Notes under the pieces: generated by a model
Told to the model about the DNA's origin: nothing
Seen by the model: only the letters and a program-made list of their open reading frames with translations
Databases searched by the model: none
Source: Dictyobacter alpinus
GTDB taxonomy: Bacteria; Chloroflexota; Ktedonobacteria; Ktedonobacterales; Ktedonobacteraceae
Reading direction: 5' to 3'
Length of the DNA stretch: 64,000 nt
NCBI RefSeq assembly: GCF_003967575.1
Contig: NZ_BIFT01000001.1
Location: forward strand, 1-64,000
In this document: positions 28,113 to 37,914 of the stretch, one piece after another
How the letters are laid out: each line of letters starts with the position of its first letter
Position numbering within the stretch: position 1 is the stretch's first letter
Translations under genes and position numbers: made by a program

Positions 28113-29617
28113 TTTGTTTCTCCTACCACCTGGCGTAATTGTTTGATAACTTCTTGTAACTGCACGGCTGCTTCATTTGCTGAAGTTGCACCTTCGATTA
28201 ATTGATCAGTTACCTGGGTCGCAATACGAATAGCAGTCGATAAGCTTTGATTGCTCTTCTCCTGGTGCATCGCAACTTTTTCAATATATTGTGCAGCCGC
28301 TAAAATTTCTCGCAAACGCTGCTGAGCTTGTATTGGATCAACACGCTCCCAGTTATGGAGTAGCTCCGTCCCGATCTCGTCTAGCTTGCGAGCTGCAACA
28401 TTAGTCGCTTCTGTGTAATATTGCACTGATTGTAATGCAGTTTGTGAAGATTCAACAATCCATTTTTGCTCGGTCGCTGTCACTTGCTCCCGCGAGGCCA
28501 GTTTATTTAACATGTCACTGCTACTGGAGAGTGAGGACATTGAAAATAAAATGGGTTTTGTAATCGTGCGGCCAACCAGAAGACCAACCAGTACGGCCAA
28601 CACAGCAACGATTACTATGATGATCACAAGATAGACATCCTGCTGAGTTGCTGCATTTGTAATTGTATCTACGGGCCGAAGCACAATATAGGACCATGGC
28701 ACCACATGCGCTTTCACTTGATAGGCTTGATACACTTCACTTTTGGTAGCTGGAGTAAAATCAAATGAAGTTCCATCACGCGTGGTATTCATTAACTTAG
28801 GATCAGATAAGGTTTTCACTTTGGTCATTGTATTGCCATATAGGTCCTCTTCAGCAATCTGCTTCCTCAAACTATCACTGATAGGCCCAACAGATGTAAA
28901 GAGAGGAGCTGGTAATGTTGTTAACGTTTTATCTGGATTAGTATATGCAATACGCATTCCATTGCCATCTACGATCATTGCATAGCTACGAGGTGCGGCA
29001 CTCGTGGCGTTATTCACTGCTGTCCAGATGTCCGTAAGGTGAAATGTCGCACGACCATAACCAATTGTGCGGTTGTTTTCAGCAGAGATTAATGTGTACA
29101 TATCCACATAGGCCATGTGTGTCTGCTTATCAAGATGGACATCAGAAATGAGCGATTTATTGTGAGTTTGTAATTGGGTTAATAAAGACCGTGGAATTCT
29201 GTCTACCCCTCGCTGCAATGCGGTTGGATATGAAAGTACAGGGTTGCCACTCCCGTCAAATAAGGTCCAGTTTCCATAATTGGCATCCAGATGATTGCCT
29301 ACGGCCAACTCATCTTTGGCTTGATTCTGATATTTATTATTACCAGATAGATAAACTTGAATTGCTCGATATCGACTGATATATTGTAAGTCTTGCAAAC
29401 GAGCAATCAAAAGGGCGTCAATTGCCTGGGCATGCGTCTCTGCATCGGTCGCCATCTGAGCACTTGCCTGAGATACCAGGGTTGGGCGTAAAAATAACTC
29501 ACTACCAATTAGTGTAATGATCAATGGGACAAATACAGCTAATACAAGCAGGACAGATACCTTTGCCGTAAGCGTAAATCTTCTATTCGTCGAAGATCCA
29601 TTCTTAAATAAGGCCAT
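28109..29617 (-). CDS. Cache-domain membrane sensor-like protein (paralogue)
   Basis: A 502-residue paralogue of 20617-22137 with the same order: membrane helix (about 17-38), long extracellular Cache region (LDANYGNWTLFDGSGNPVLS, YAMIVDGNGMRIAYTNPDKT, VPWSYIVLRPVDTI), second helix (VYLVIIIVIVAVLAVLVGLL) and a cytoplasmic helical tail (VESSQTALQSVQYYTEATNV, TDQLIEGATSANEAAVQLQE). No HAMP or output enzyme is evident. It is the first gene of a two-gene operon with a sugar-binding lipoprotein, which suggests that a liganded binder talks to this sensor. Its tail ends VGETK, overlapping the next start. Confidence 0.82.
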   Translation of the reverse strand: MALFKNGSSTNRRFTLTAKVSVLLVLAVFVPLIITLIGSELFLRPTLVSQASAQMATDAETHAQAIDALLIARLQDLQYISRYRAIQVYLSGNNKYQNQAKDELAVGNHLDANYGNWTLFDGSGNPVLSYPTALQRGVDRIPRSLLTQLQTHNKSLISDVHLDKQTHMAYVDMYTLISAENNRTIGYGRATFHLTDIWTAVNNATSAAPRSYAMIVDGNGMRIAYTNPDKTLTTLPAPLFTSVGPISDSLRKQIAEEDLYGNTMTKVKTLSDPKLMNTTRDGTSFDFTPATKSEVYQAYQVKAHVVPWSYIVLRPVDTITNAATQQDVYLVIIIVIVAVLAVLVGLLVGRTITKPILFSMSSLSSSSDMLNKLASREQVTATEQKWIVESSQTALQSVQYYTEATNVAARKLDEIGTELLHNWERVDPIQAQQRLREILAAAQYIEKVAMHQEKSNQSLSTAIRIATQVTDQLIEGATSANEAAVQLQEVIKQLRQVVGETK

Positions 29618-29877
29618 ATGCTATTTCCTTTTGAGATACTTCTATGATTTTATCAAACTCTGCACGTGCAAAATTGATATCTGCGTGCGTTAGATAATAC
29701 AAAACGTTCTCTCTTTGCGAGATCTTCCTCGCTCCCTCCAACATTCATCTGGCAAATGAATGTCTATACTATTAATCTAATAGTTCCAAAAAAATAACTG
29801 TACATACTATAACCTAAATATGCAAGCATACACAATATTTTATGAGAAAAACAGGACTTTACAGCAACCATCGCGCT
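29618..29877. promoter_or_regulatory. Upstream region of the Cache/binding-protein operon
   Basis: An AT-rich 260 bp between the divergently oriented Cache operon and the MITE-like element. It must hold the operon promoter, but I cannot pick a convincing -35/-10 pair. Confidence 0.35.
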
Positions 29878-30018
29878 TTTATAAAAACACTAATGGCTCT
29901 TCGTCCACTAGGGAAAAAGCGGGGTGCAGGGGCGGTAGCCCATGACGGAGCGTGAGCTGCCCTCGTAACCCTCCTCCTCCACTCCAGAAGGACGGAAAGC
30001 CATTAGTGTTTTTATAAA
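29878..30018. mobile_element. MITE-like 141-bp element with long inverted repeats
   Basis: Terminal inverted repeats of about 28 nt: TTTATAAAAACACTAATGGC then TCTTCGTCC on the left and, read from 30018, TTTATAAAAACACTAATGGC then TTTCCGTCC (two mismatches). The 85-bp core is GC-rich, with a possible inner hairpin (GGGCGGTAGC.../...GAGCTGCCC), in sharp contrast to the AT-rich surroundings. No coding capacity. It could be a miniature transposable element or a structured RNA. Confidence 0.7.
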
Positions 30019-30055
30019 GAAGCCAATTACAAATCTATTATTTTTTATATATTAA

Positions 30056-31777
30056 CTAAAACATGTAGCGATATAAGATATAGTTATCAATCTCGTAACG
30101 TTTGTATTTACCAGGCGTCTGCTTTACTATCCACTTCTCTAACCAATCCAAACAGTCATATTCTGCAGTTGTCATGTTTGCATACTTGGGACACATCCAG
30201 GAGGACGCTTTATCTGCATGTACTATAGTGTAATATGCTGGATAACGATTATGTGAAGGATTAAGATGATGGTTTATAACGCCACAAAGTAACTTTTCTT
30301 GACTCTCAAAAATCAAGCTATAGCAACTCCAATAGTCCATATAGATATGGGTTATCCCCATATTCTCCAACTGTGCGACAAGATGGCTCCGCTGTTGATT
30401 GGCAGTCTGGGCTCTGGACACCTGACTAAATGCGATCACGGTACCAGAAATCAGGATGGCGCCGATAACGTACAGGATACACCGGCTACTATAGACCAAT
30501 AACTTCTGCCAATGACCTCGTGGGTTTATTTGGCCTGCGGCACTCCATAACGGATCAATGAGCGCTGGCCATATTATGAGTAGGCCAATTAAATAACGAG
30601 CATGATAGCCTGCTTGATTAACAGGACCTGTGCTATGTATAAACACTACAATGGCGCTAATAGCACCACCAAGCATTAGGAGCTGGGCAATCCTTCTCAC
30701 CAAGCGCGTGTGGCATTCAACCTCACCTAGGATTTTTCTATCTCGGATGACATTCTGCAACATAAGCAGAGTAAAAAACAGTGCAAATAGGATCAACACC
30801 AGATAGCTACCACCCCAGATTGTTTGAATGATCCTACATTGAACTGTGCGTGGAGTATTATCTCCTAAAAAAGGATATTCAATAACAGGGCAAAAAGGAA
30901 ATCCAGTCGCTGTGGGAAGTGTTACTTGTATCGTCTCTATGAGATTGTGCCATAACCCTACTGTAGCCATAGGATCATCTTTGGCCCATCCCGTGCCATG
31001 CACTTGATTGAGGAGTATCAGCAAAGGGTTCAGCCCTTTATGAATACTATACAAGAAGGAAGGAAAGAAACCAATAAAACCTCCAGCAATCCCTGCTAAC
31101 CAGCCACCCCAGATTAGAAGTTCATACCAACAAAATACGAGCATCAGTAATACTACCATCGCTAAAAAGGGCAGCACAACCATGTCACTCCATATGGCCA
31201 GTCCAGCTACCACACCAAAGACACCATAGAGTGAAAGGCGAAACAGATGTGTACGGACCGACATATAGCGTCGATACGAATACGCAAGCCACGCAGCAAT
31301 GAGGAATGCTAGTGAGCCAAACAGGAGGGTCTGTGAAGACCCTCCTGTTGCAATAGTTTGACGTGTCAGGTACGGAATTGAACCAATACTCAACAATGCC
31401 AGCGTCACCAGGGCCAATCTTTTTGAAAAGAGTAAACTAATCAGAAAATACATACAGACAAAGAAAAAACCAACCATAAGCACTACCCCCATGCGCAATG
31501 CCATCAGGGAAGGACCACCAGCAATATGAAAAAATAATGCTCCGAGATAAGCTTCTATTACTCCCATGTAATCCTGACCGTAAAACATCATTGGAAGCTC
31601 ATTTTTGTAGGCAATGTTGTAAGCCATCGTTGCCATAATACCTTCATCACCGTTGGTTGGCGGCCAATGCTGAAAAATTAAAATCAGGCGCATACCAACT
31701 GCAAAAGTAATTATGAGTGCAGCTACAAAACCATGAATATTCTGTCTCAAATATTTGAAAATATGCGCACCTGGCAA
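30056..31777 (-). CDS. GT39-like integral membrane glycosyltransferase
   Basis: A polytopic protein of about 573 residues with eleven or more hydrophobic segments. The first loop has the acidic motif PPTNGDEGIMAT after helix 1 and a second acidic loop (YGQDYMGVIEAYLGALFF), the arrangement of GT39/ArnT/PMT-type enzymes that use polyprenyl-phosphate sugars. I set the start at a TTG (31777) because GAGGAGG lies five bases upstream; the longer frame would read through that site. The C-terminal 110 residues form a soluble domain. Probable role: glycosylation of cell-surface lipids or proteins. Acceptor unknown. Confidence 0.75.
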   Translation of the reverse strand: MPGAHIFKYLRQNIHGFVAALIITFAVGMRLILIFQHWPPTNGDEGIMATMAYNIAYKNELPMMFYGQDYMGVIEAYLGALFFHIAGGPSLMALRMGVVLMVGFFFVCMYFLISLLFSKRLALVTLALLSIGSIPYLTRQTIATGGSSQTLLFGSLAFLIAAWLAYSYRRYMSVRTHLFRLSLYGVFGVVAGLAIWSDMVVLPFLAMVVLLMLVFCWYELLIWGGWLAGIAGGFIGFFPSFLYSIHKGLNPLLILLNQVHGTGWAKDDPMATVGLWHNLIETIQVTLPTATGFPFCPVIEYPFLGDNTPRTVQCRIIQTIWGGSYLVLILFALFFTLLMLQNVIRDRKILGEVECHTRLVRRIAQLLMLGGAISAIVVFIHSTGPVNQAGYHARYLIGLLIIWPALIDPLWSAAGQINPRGHWQKLLVYSSRCILYVIGAILISGTVIAFSQVSRAQTANQQRSHLVAQLENMGITHIYMDYWSCYSLIFESQEKLLCGVINHHLNPSHNRYPAYYTIVHADKASSWMCPKYANMTTAEYDCLDWLEKWIVKQTPGKYKRYEIDNYILYRYMF

Positions 31778-32218
31778 AGGATGCCTCCTCAATTAGCGTA
31801 AAATCAAGACACGTATTGTTACTCATATTCTAAATTGAATACCGCTAACGTTATTGTTAATTCTCTTTTTAGCTCATCATTAACAGAGCTCTCCAGGAAA
31901 TTATCCCAGAGAGGATCTAAAATGTATTGCTAGGAGAGGTTTCTTCTTTCACTATACCTGATCAGAAAGCATCTATATAACCATCTCCCTTAGGGACAAA
32001 ATTAGGTAGTTTTCCGGATGGACATTGGCTCTATTTTAGGTATATTCTCTAGTGGAGCACGTTATCACGCAAGGCTATTAAATTTTCAAGTAGATGTCGT
32101 GCGGAGGTTACGATTAAACACACAGTTATTTCATAAGTAAGGTGTGATATTGTCACCGTCCCATTGTCCATATACAATGAAGATAGAAATATTTATCTTG
32201 TAAATATGGTGGAGTAAT
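31778..32218. other. Divergent intergenic region
   Basis: Between the divergent GT39-like and FixH-like genes. AT-rich; GGTGG immediately before 32219 serves the latter. No RNA or ORF recognised. Confidence 0.35.
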
Positions 32219-32605
32219 ATGCGCATCAGACCTTTTTTCTGGCTTCTTTTGCTGATAGTTTGTGCGAGCTCATTGACGCTGGCTTTTTTCTATCAACCTT
32301 ATGCACCAGCATTTCTACAAGTAGAAGTGGCACAAAAACAATTTGTCGCAACTGGCCCTTCAAAGCTAGAATTACATCTATCTGATCCCGATGGCTTACC
32401 AATCGATCAGGCTCGGGTAATCCCCAATGCTCACATGACTAATATGGACATGCCTGCGTTGCAAAGTAGTGTGGTTGCTCGTGGCCAAGGCAATTATGAG
32501 GTGAATCTTGCTCTGAATATGGCAGGTCCATGGTCAATAACAATCAAAACACAGGCGCAAGGATTTATATCCCAACAAAAAACCTTACAGGTCATAGTTC
32601 TTTGA
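32219..32605 (+). CDS. FixH/YtkA-like secreted or membrane-anchored protein
   Basis: A 128-residue protein with an N-terminal hydrophobic segment (FFWLLLLIVCASSLTLAFFY) and an Ig-like beta domain of the YtkA/FixH type: FVATGPSKLELHLSDPDG, NAHMTNMDMPALQSSV, then GNYEVNLALNMAGPWSITI. The Met/His cluster HMTNMDM is the family mark and may bind copper. It stands 170 bp upstream of a histidine kinase, and the two-component system might sense metal or redox stress; that link is an inference from proximity. Confidence 0.75.
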   Translation: MRIRPFFWLLLLIVCASSLTLAFFYQPYAPAFLQVEVAQKQFVATGPSKLELHLSDPDGLPIDQARVIPNAHMTNMDMPALQSSVVARGQGNYEVNLALNMAGPWSITIKTQAQGFISQQKTLQVIVL

Positions 32606-32773
32606 TTTAAGCCACTTGCGCACTAAATTAGTTATGACACCACGTCATTGTCCCTATACGCGAGTCCGTTGCGACTGTTTTATGGTAAAATCGGCACTAT
32701 GAGAACTTGCATGCAAAAACACGAAACAACAAGCTGAGCTCAATGTTGATAGATAGAAGGTGGCCATATTTCG

Positions 32774-33859
32774 GTGAGCAAATTTTTCCGTCCCTTAACG
32801 GCGTGGCTTCAAAACTGGCACATATCCCTGTTTGAAAAGGTTATCCTTGTAAACAGTTTTATGCTCATTGCAGAGACATTGGCTGCACTCTGGGTTACAA
32901 GCCATCAACTAGAAATGCACCACTATCTGATCGATACAATCTTCATTGTCATAGCTGCTCTCTTTACACTTTTCGCCAATATTTTTTTGTTGCGCGCTAG
33001 CTTCCATCCACTCTTTGAGTTGCTCAAGACCATCAGAGCAATAGGAACAGGACATACCCAACAACGAGCCACTGTCACTACCGCTTCATGGGAAATTAGC
33101 GAGTTGGCACAAGCTTTTAATAATATGCTGGACCGCCTGGAAGAAGTACGTCGTGAACAGACAAGAACCATTTTACAGGCCCAGGAAAATGAGCGCCGGC
33201 GCATTGGTATGGAACTACATGACGAAGCTGGACAAAATTTGACTGCTCTACTCATTCATGCGGAGGTACTTAATCAACACTTCCATCAACTTACCACCAG
33301 CAGGATGGCAGAACAATCACATGTACAGCTATCCACTGAACTGCAACAACTGGTACATTTAACCCGGCTTTCACTGGAAAATGTGCGTATCCTGGCCCAG
33401 CAGTTACGACCTAGTGTGCTGGATGATTTGGGATTACTGGCGGCTTTTCGCTGGTTGGGGGAGGACAGTGGACAAAGACTACGATTACAGGTGGATCTGG
33501 ACCTTCAACAAATCGAACCCGTTGTGAAACTTTTGCCTCCCAATTATGAAACAGCTCTTTTCCGCATCACTCAGGAAAGCCTGACGAATATTGCACGACA
33601 TGCTCAGGCTGAAACGGCTCTTATTTCATTAGGATTGAAGGAAAAAAATATTTATCTAACCATTCAGGATAATGGCACTGGTTACCAGGCTGAAAAAAAA
33701 ATGGGCACGGGTATCTTAGGCATGCGTGAACGAGCAACCTCTCTAGGTGGATCACTCACTATTAACGCTCTCCCAGAACGAGGGACAATTGTACAGGCTA
33801 CTCTACCACTCCCTTCTACAATCGACTCCAGGAAAATCATGAAGAATAATAAAGGATAA
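32774..33859 (+). CDS. NarL-type sensor histidine kinase
   Basis: A 361-residue kinase with two membrane helices (about 22-42 and 53-75), a HAMP-like linker (RASFHPLFELLKTIRAIGTG) and a coiled coil. The HisKA_3 phosphoacceptor box is QENERRRIGMELHDEAGQNL (His149), followed by an HATPase_c domain with N-box FRITQESLTNIARHAQA, G1 DNGTGY and G2 MGTGILGMRERA. There is little extracellular sequence, so it probably senses within the membrane or through a partner. GTG start after GAAGGTGG. It lies six bases upstream of its response regulator. Confidence 0.9.
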   Translation: MSKFFRPLTAWLQNWHISLFEKVILVNSFMLIAETLAALWVTSHQLEMHHYLIDTIFIVIAALFTLFANIFLLRASFHPLFELLKTIRAIGTGHTQQRATVTTASWEISELAQAFNNMLDRLEEVRREQTRTILQAQENERRRIGMELHDEAGQNLTALLIHAEVLNQHFHQLTTSRMAEQSHVQLSTELQQLVHLTRLSLENVRILAQQLRPSVLDDLGLLAAFRWLGEDSGQRLRLQVDLDLQQIEPVVKLLPPNYETALFRITQESLTNIARHAQAETALISLGLKEKNIYLTIQDNGTGYQAEKKMGTGILGMRERATSLGGSLTINALPERGTIVQATLPLPSTIDSRKIMKNNKG

Positions 33860-33864
33860 TATGT

Positions 33865-34599
33865 ATGTCAGGCGAACATCAAACACATGGAAAAATTCGT
33901 ATTCTCCTTGCCGATGATCACGATTTATTACGCCAGGGACTCAAATTGCTTTTTGAAGCGCAGTCAGATATGGAGGTCGTTGGAGAAGCCCGCACCGGCA
34001 AAGAGGCTATCACCCAGACTCAACGCTTCACACCAGATGTTGTTGTGATGGATATCAGCATGGCTGAAATGGATGGGTTGGAGGCTTGCCAGCGCATTCG
34101 TAAGCTCTATCCTGTTACGCAGGTCTTAATCCTTACCATGCATGAGAGCGAAGAGTACTTTTTACAGGCCTTACGCATTGGCGCTTCTGGCTATCTGGTC
34201 AAAAAAGCCGCGCCAACAGAACTGAGTACAGCGATACGTACACTGGCACAAGGTGAGGTGTACCTTTATCCAGGCCTGGCCAAAACACTTATACGGGCCT
34301 ATGTTTCTACTCATGATCAGACCGATATCTCGTCTATTAGCCCTAAATATATGGGCAAGGAGAAGAACACTTCGCTAGGACATGCTCTAAATATACTTAC
34401 CCCGCGCGAAATTGAAGTCTTGAAGTTTGTTGCTGAAGGTAGAACCAATCAAGAAATTGCTGATATACTAGTTTTAAGTATCAAAACAATTCAAGCTCAT
34501 CGTGCCAATGTGATGGAAAAACTTGGACTGCATGATATTACTCATCTTGTCCGCTTCGCCATCCACTACGGCTTGATTTCAGCTGAACCATATTTATAG
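33865..34599 (+). CDS. NarL/FixJ-family response regulator
   Basis: A 244-residue regulator. Receiver domain: acidic pair in ILLADDHDLLRQ, phosphoacceptor Asp63 in DVVVMDISMAEMDG, conserved Lys in GYLVKKAAP. A linker of about 35 residues (SISPKYMGKEKN) leads to a LuxR-type HTH (LTPREIEVLKFVAEGRTNQE, IADILVLSIKTIQAHRANVM). It works with the kinase just upstream and is followed within 27 bp by a GH32 gene, so sugar-polymer use may be one of its targets. Confidence 0.92.
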   Translation: MSGEHQTHGKIRILLADDHDLLRQGLKLLFEAQSDMEVVGEARTGKEAITQTQRFTPDVVVMDISMAEMDGLEACQRIRKLYPVTQVLILTMHESEEYFLQALRIGASGYLVKKAAPTELSTAIRTLAQGEVYLYPGLAKTLIRAYVSTHDQTDISSISPKYMGKEKNTSLGHALNILTPREIEVLKFVAEGRTNQEIADILVLSIKTIQAHRANVMEKLGLHDITHLVRFAIHYGLISAEPYL

Positions 34600-34626
34600 T
34601 TACTGCAACTATGACAGGATACAAAA

Positions 34627-36021
34627 ATGATACACAAACATGCTGGCGATCATCATCGAACTGCCTATCATTTTCAATCCCCTACGAATTGGATGAATGA
34701 CCCGAATGGGCTTGTACAATGGCAAGGTGACTATCATCTCTTCTACCAGTATAATCCTGATGGACCTCTATTTGGAAAAATACATTGGGGACACGCGGTA
34801 AGCTATGACCTGCTACATTGGACACATTTGCCTGTCGCATTAAGTCCTACTCCGGGTGGACCGGATGAAGATGGCTGTTGGTCTGGTTGCCTGGTTAATG
34901 ATAAAGGAATACCAACTCTGGTCTACAGCGGCAATGCTCATGGTCGGCAATTGCCATGCCTGGCAACTAGCTTTGATGGCTTGCTTACCTGGCAAAAGCA
35001 TATCCAAAATCCTGTTATCCAACATTGGCCAGAAGGATTAGATGTCGTCGAATTCCGAGACCATTGTGTCTGGCAGGAGGATGACATCTGGTATCAGATT
35101 ATTGGCTCTGGGATCAAAGATGTCGGTGGAACAGTTTTACTTTATCGCTCTCGCGATCTGCTCTCCTGGGAATTTATTCAACCATTGTGCATAGGGAATA
35201 AAGCTGAAACCGGCACCATGTGGGAGTGTCCAGATTTCTTTCCCCTTGGAGATAAATATGTTCTGACCATTTCTTCCATACCAGATGGTCTTGTCTACTA
35301 CTTTACTGGCACTTATCAAAATTTTACTTTTACCCCAGAAACCCGGGGTGTTCTAGATGCCAGTACCCATTTTTATGCCCCCCAATCAATGCAGGATGAT
35401 CAAGGAAGACGTTTATTATTCGGTTGGCTGCGCGAAGGACGAGGAGATCAAGAGATACAAACTGCTGGCTGGGCTGGCGCCATGTCATTACCACGTATTC
35501 TATCATTGACTTCAGGCCACCAGTTGAAAATTGAACCTGCCTCAGAACTCCAACAACTACGTCGCAAACACCATACTATACCTGCCCAACCTATCACCGG
35601 CGATAATATGGTCATTACAGATTTATCGACAAATGCATTGGAGATTGTACTGGAAATTGATGCAGGCTCAACGTCCATGTGGGGATTACGTATCCAAGAC
35701 AGTTCCTATCCTGAAGAAATTATCACTGTTACTGTTCAAAAATCACAACTAGTCAGTGAATTCAAATTTCAAGGGATTAATTCAAGGCTATACGAAGCAG
35801 AAATGTGCGAACTCCAACAACTCAAGACACTTTCAAGGCGCTTGCATATTTTTCTTGATGGATCTGTTATGGAAATATTCGTTGATGAGCAAATGTGCCT
35901 GACGGAACGCTTCTATTTTAGTATGCCACAACATCTAAGTCTCGCTCTCTTTGCTAACGAAGGAGAAGCTCAACTCTATTCACTGGATATTTGGGAAATG
36001 GATACCATCTGGCATTCCTGA
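34627..36021 (+). CDS. Glycoside hydrolase family 32 (beta-fructosidase)
   Basis: A 464-residue GH32 enzyme that cleaves beta-fructosyl bonds in sucrose, levan or inulin. Five-blade propeller motifs are present: NWMNDPNG with the nucleophile Asp25, a WSGCLV block, and MWECPDFF with the acid/base Glu200. The third family motif, normally RDP, reads FRDHCVW (Asp145 kept, Pro replaced by His). The C-terminal beta-sandwich module starts near residue 325 (LEIVLEIDAGSTSMWGLRI, HIFLDGSVMEIFVDEQMCLT). There is no signal peptide, so it is cytoplasmic, acting on imported oligosaccharide or sucrose 6-phosphate. Confidence 0.9.
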   Translation: MIHKHAGDHHRTAYHFQSPTNWMNDPNGLVQWQGDYHLFYQYNPDGPLFGKIHWGHAVSYDLLHWTHLPVALSPTPGGPDEDGCWSGCLVNDKGIPTLVYSGNAHGRQLPCLATSFDGLLTWQKHIQNPVIQHWPEGLDVVEFRDHCVWQEDDIWYQIIGSGIKDVGGTVLLYRSRDLLSWEFIQPLCIGNKAETGTMWECPDFFPLGDKYVLTISSIPDGLVYYFTGTYQNFTFTPETRGVLDASTHFYAPQSMQDDQGRRLLFGWLREGRGDQEIQTAGWAGAMSLPRILSLTSGHQLKIEPASELQQLRRKHHTIPAQPITGDNMVITDLSTNALEIVLEIDAGSTSMWGLRIQDSSYPEEIITVTVQKSQLVSEFKFQGINSRLYEAEMCELQQLKTLSRRLHIFLDGSVMEIFVDEQMCLTERFYFSMPQHLSLALFANEGEAQLYSLDIWEMDTIWHS

Positions 36022-36047
36022 TGCTTCTTTCGATAGCTTCCAAAAAA

Positions 36048-36082
36048 CAATAAGGAGAGTCAAAAATGACCCTCCTTTATTG
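36048..36082 (+). terminator. Intrinsic terminator of the GH32 operon
   Basis: CAATAAGGAGAGTC pairs with GACCCTCCTTTATTG (one bulge) around AAAAAT, followed by TTT. It lies 26 bp past the GH32 stop. Confidence 0.75.
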
Positions 36083-36119
36083 TTTCCCTGGAAACCAGAG
36101 ATCACGCCAGAACTATAGA

Positions 36120-36487
36120 GTCTCAAGAGGCTCCATAAGCTCTTTAATGCCAGATAATAGACATTCCCCCCGAAACATCTTTCACTGGCATCTACTTCGT
36201 TCATCAAAACATGCTCGCGAATAAACTGTTGGCCAAACAGACAAATCGCGAATGTTCTGTTCCTGCTTCATCCAGATCTGTGCCTGTGCACCATGCAAGC
36301 AGCTCTGTCCACAGGCGTTAGTTTCCACCAAACGTAGCGGTACCATGCCCATGAAAAACGTTACATTACAGAACACTGGCCCCCCCAGGCCTCGTTCTAG
36401 TAACGCCATTTCCCCGTAAATAATGATATCGAATGCAGAGGAAGATAGAGTTGATATCACGTTAAGGTTTTGTAGAGATTCATCCAA
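36120..36487 (-). pseudogene. Possible broken minus-strand gene, unknown family
   Basis: A minus-strand frame 36487-36182 reads like protein (GEMALLERGLGGPVFCNVTF, then MGMVPLRLVETNACGQSC) but starts without a ribosome site. Just past its stop, another frame continues protein-like (MFRGECLLSGIKELMEPLET) to a stop at about 36117, as if a frameshift split one gene. I do not recognise it. It could also be chance reading in a spacer. Confidence 0.3.
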
Positions 36488-36625
36488 ATTAGTTCATTCT
36501 GGTTGAGAAAAATACATCACTTCTACTATAGAATACAAAATAAAGCATTATTGCTCTTTATGTATCGATAAATTCCTATATAACAAAAAAATTGATGCCA
36601 CTCTCTAAAATATAAGATGTCACAT

Positions 36626-37657
36626 TTATAAAAACAGGGGGATTGTCGTAAGACAAAGAACAATACCTAGAATATAGTAGTCAAGCTTTCCCAGTTTCTT
36701 TTCATGAAGCAGCGTACGTCCTCTTTCACTGCGATATCCACGAGCATCTAATGCGGTTGCAAGTTCTGAAGCACGACGCAAAGTGTTCTGAACAAGAGGA
36801 ACAAAAAATATAGCCAGACTCTGAAAACGTTCACGCATGGTTCCATGCATAATATCAGCTCCACGAGCTACCTGCGCCTTCATTAGTTGATCCGCTTCGT
36901 CAAGTAATGTTGGAATAAAGCGTAAAGCTAATAGGATCATTAATGCAAAGTCGTCCACAGGCAGTTTCAAATATTTGAGTGGAGAAAGCAGTAATGTAAG
37001 ACCTTCTATTAAGGCTATAGGAGACGTTGTCATGGTCAATAATGTCGAGAAAGTATAAAGCACAAAAAAGACCATAAAGCTTACAAGAGACAGCCAGGCT
37101 CCTTGTTGAGTAACGACAAGAGGCCCAATTGTCATATGGTGCGAGGGATCAAAACCATTGGTAAGCCAGAAAAAGTACAGGTCCGCAATGACTAATAATA
37201 ATAATAAATTACGTATCAGTCGTAACCAGAATTTTCTTTGGCACCAGGAACGCAGAGGAGGGAACCAGCTTATCACAAAAAGACCAAGAAAAGTACATCC
37301 CACGATAAACAAGCTCTGGCTAACTGTGCCATAGGATGGTAACCAGGGACCCAGGTGCCAGATCACCGGACTATCACCCGCAGAGCCAAAAACAGAGAGA
37401 AACATACTTGAAAAAATGAGTAAGATCAGCAGCCAGAGTCGCCTTCCAAACTCACGCAGGGAGATACGCGCAAGGAATATACTACCTATAACGAGTATAA
37501 TAGACATAATATAAGATGCCAAATGCCACTGCCTGTGATTGGCTATCAATAACGTGATTACCAACCAGATGGCTGCTATCAATTTAGTACGTGCTTGCAA
37601 ACGATGCAGTACACTATTACCAGGATAAAAGGTGCCAAATGAAATGCTTTTGAGCAT
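36626..37657 (-). CDS. ecfT: Energy-coupling factor transporter transmembrane protein EcfT
   Basis: A 343-residue membrane protein of the EcfT/CbiQ family, the scaffold that couples ECF ATPases to a vitamin- or metal-specific S component. The two diagnostic Ala-Arg-Gly motifs of the coupling helices are visible: VARGADI and ALDARGYR near the C-terminus. Longer than usual (about 260) because of two extra hydrophobic segments in the first half. AAGGA precedes the start. It is encoded 1.7 kb downstream of the ecfA pair on the same strand, with unrelated genes between, but is presumably part of the same transporter. Confidence 0.85.
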   Translation of the reverse strand: MLKSISFGTFYPGNSVLHRLQARTKLIAAIWLVITLLIANHRQWHLASYIMSIILVIGSIFLARISLREFGRRLWLLILLIFSSMFLSVFGSAGDSPVIWHLGPWLPSYGTVSQSLFIVGCTFLGLFVISWFPPLRSWCQRKFWLRLIRNLLLLLVIADLYFFWLTNGFDPSHHMTIGPLVVTQQGAWLSLVSFMVFFVLYTFSTLLTMTTSPIALIEGLTLLLSPLKYLKLPVDDFALMILLALRFIPTLLDEADQLMKAQVARGADIMHGTMRERFQSLAIFFVPLVQNTLRRASELATALDARGYRSERGRTLLHEKKLGKLDYYILGIVLCLTTIPLFL

Positions 37658-37914
37658 ATAATATCCTTTTTTATTGTTTATTTGCGCAATATTAGTGCTT
37701 CAATATACATCTAACGTATCAAGAAAGTTGCTACTCAAAAAAGTGCTGTCGCCATTATGACATTATCTGTGTGTACTCCGATTCGCTTAGAAAGTAATTC
37801 TACCAGTATATTTATTTCTTATTGTACAAAAAAAGCCATCGATTTTGTACCTTGAAACGTATATCGTATAGGAATGTCTCAGTCACATTACTATAGAGAA
37901 GGAGAGCATTTATC

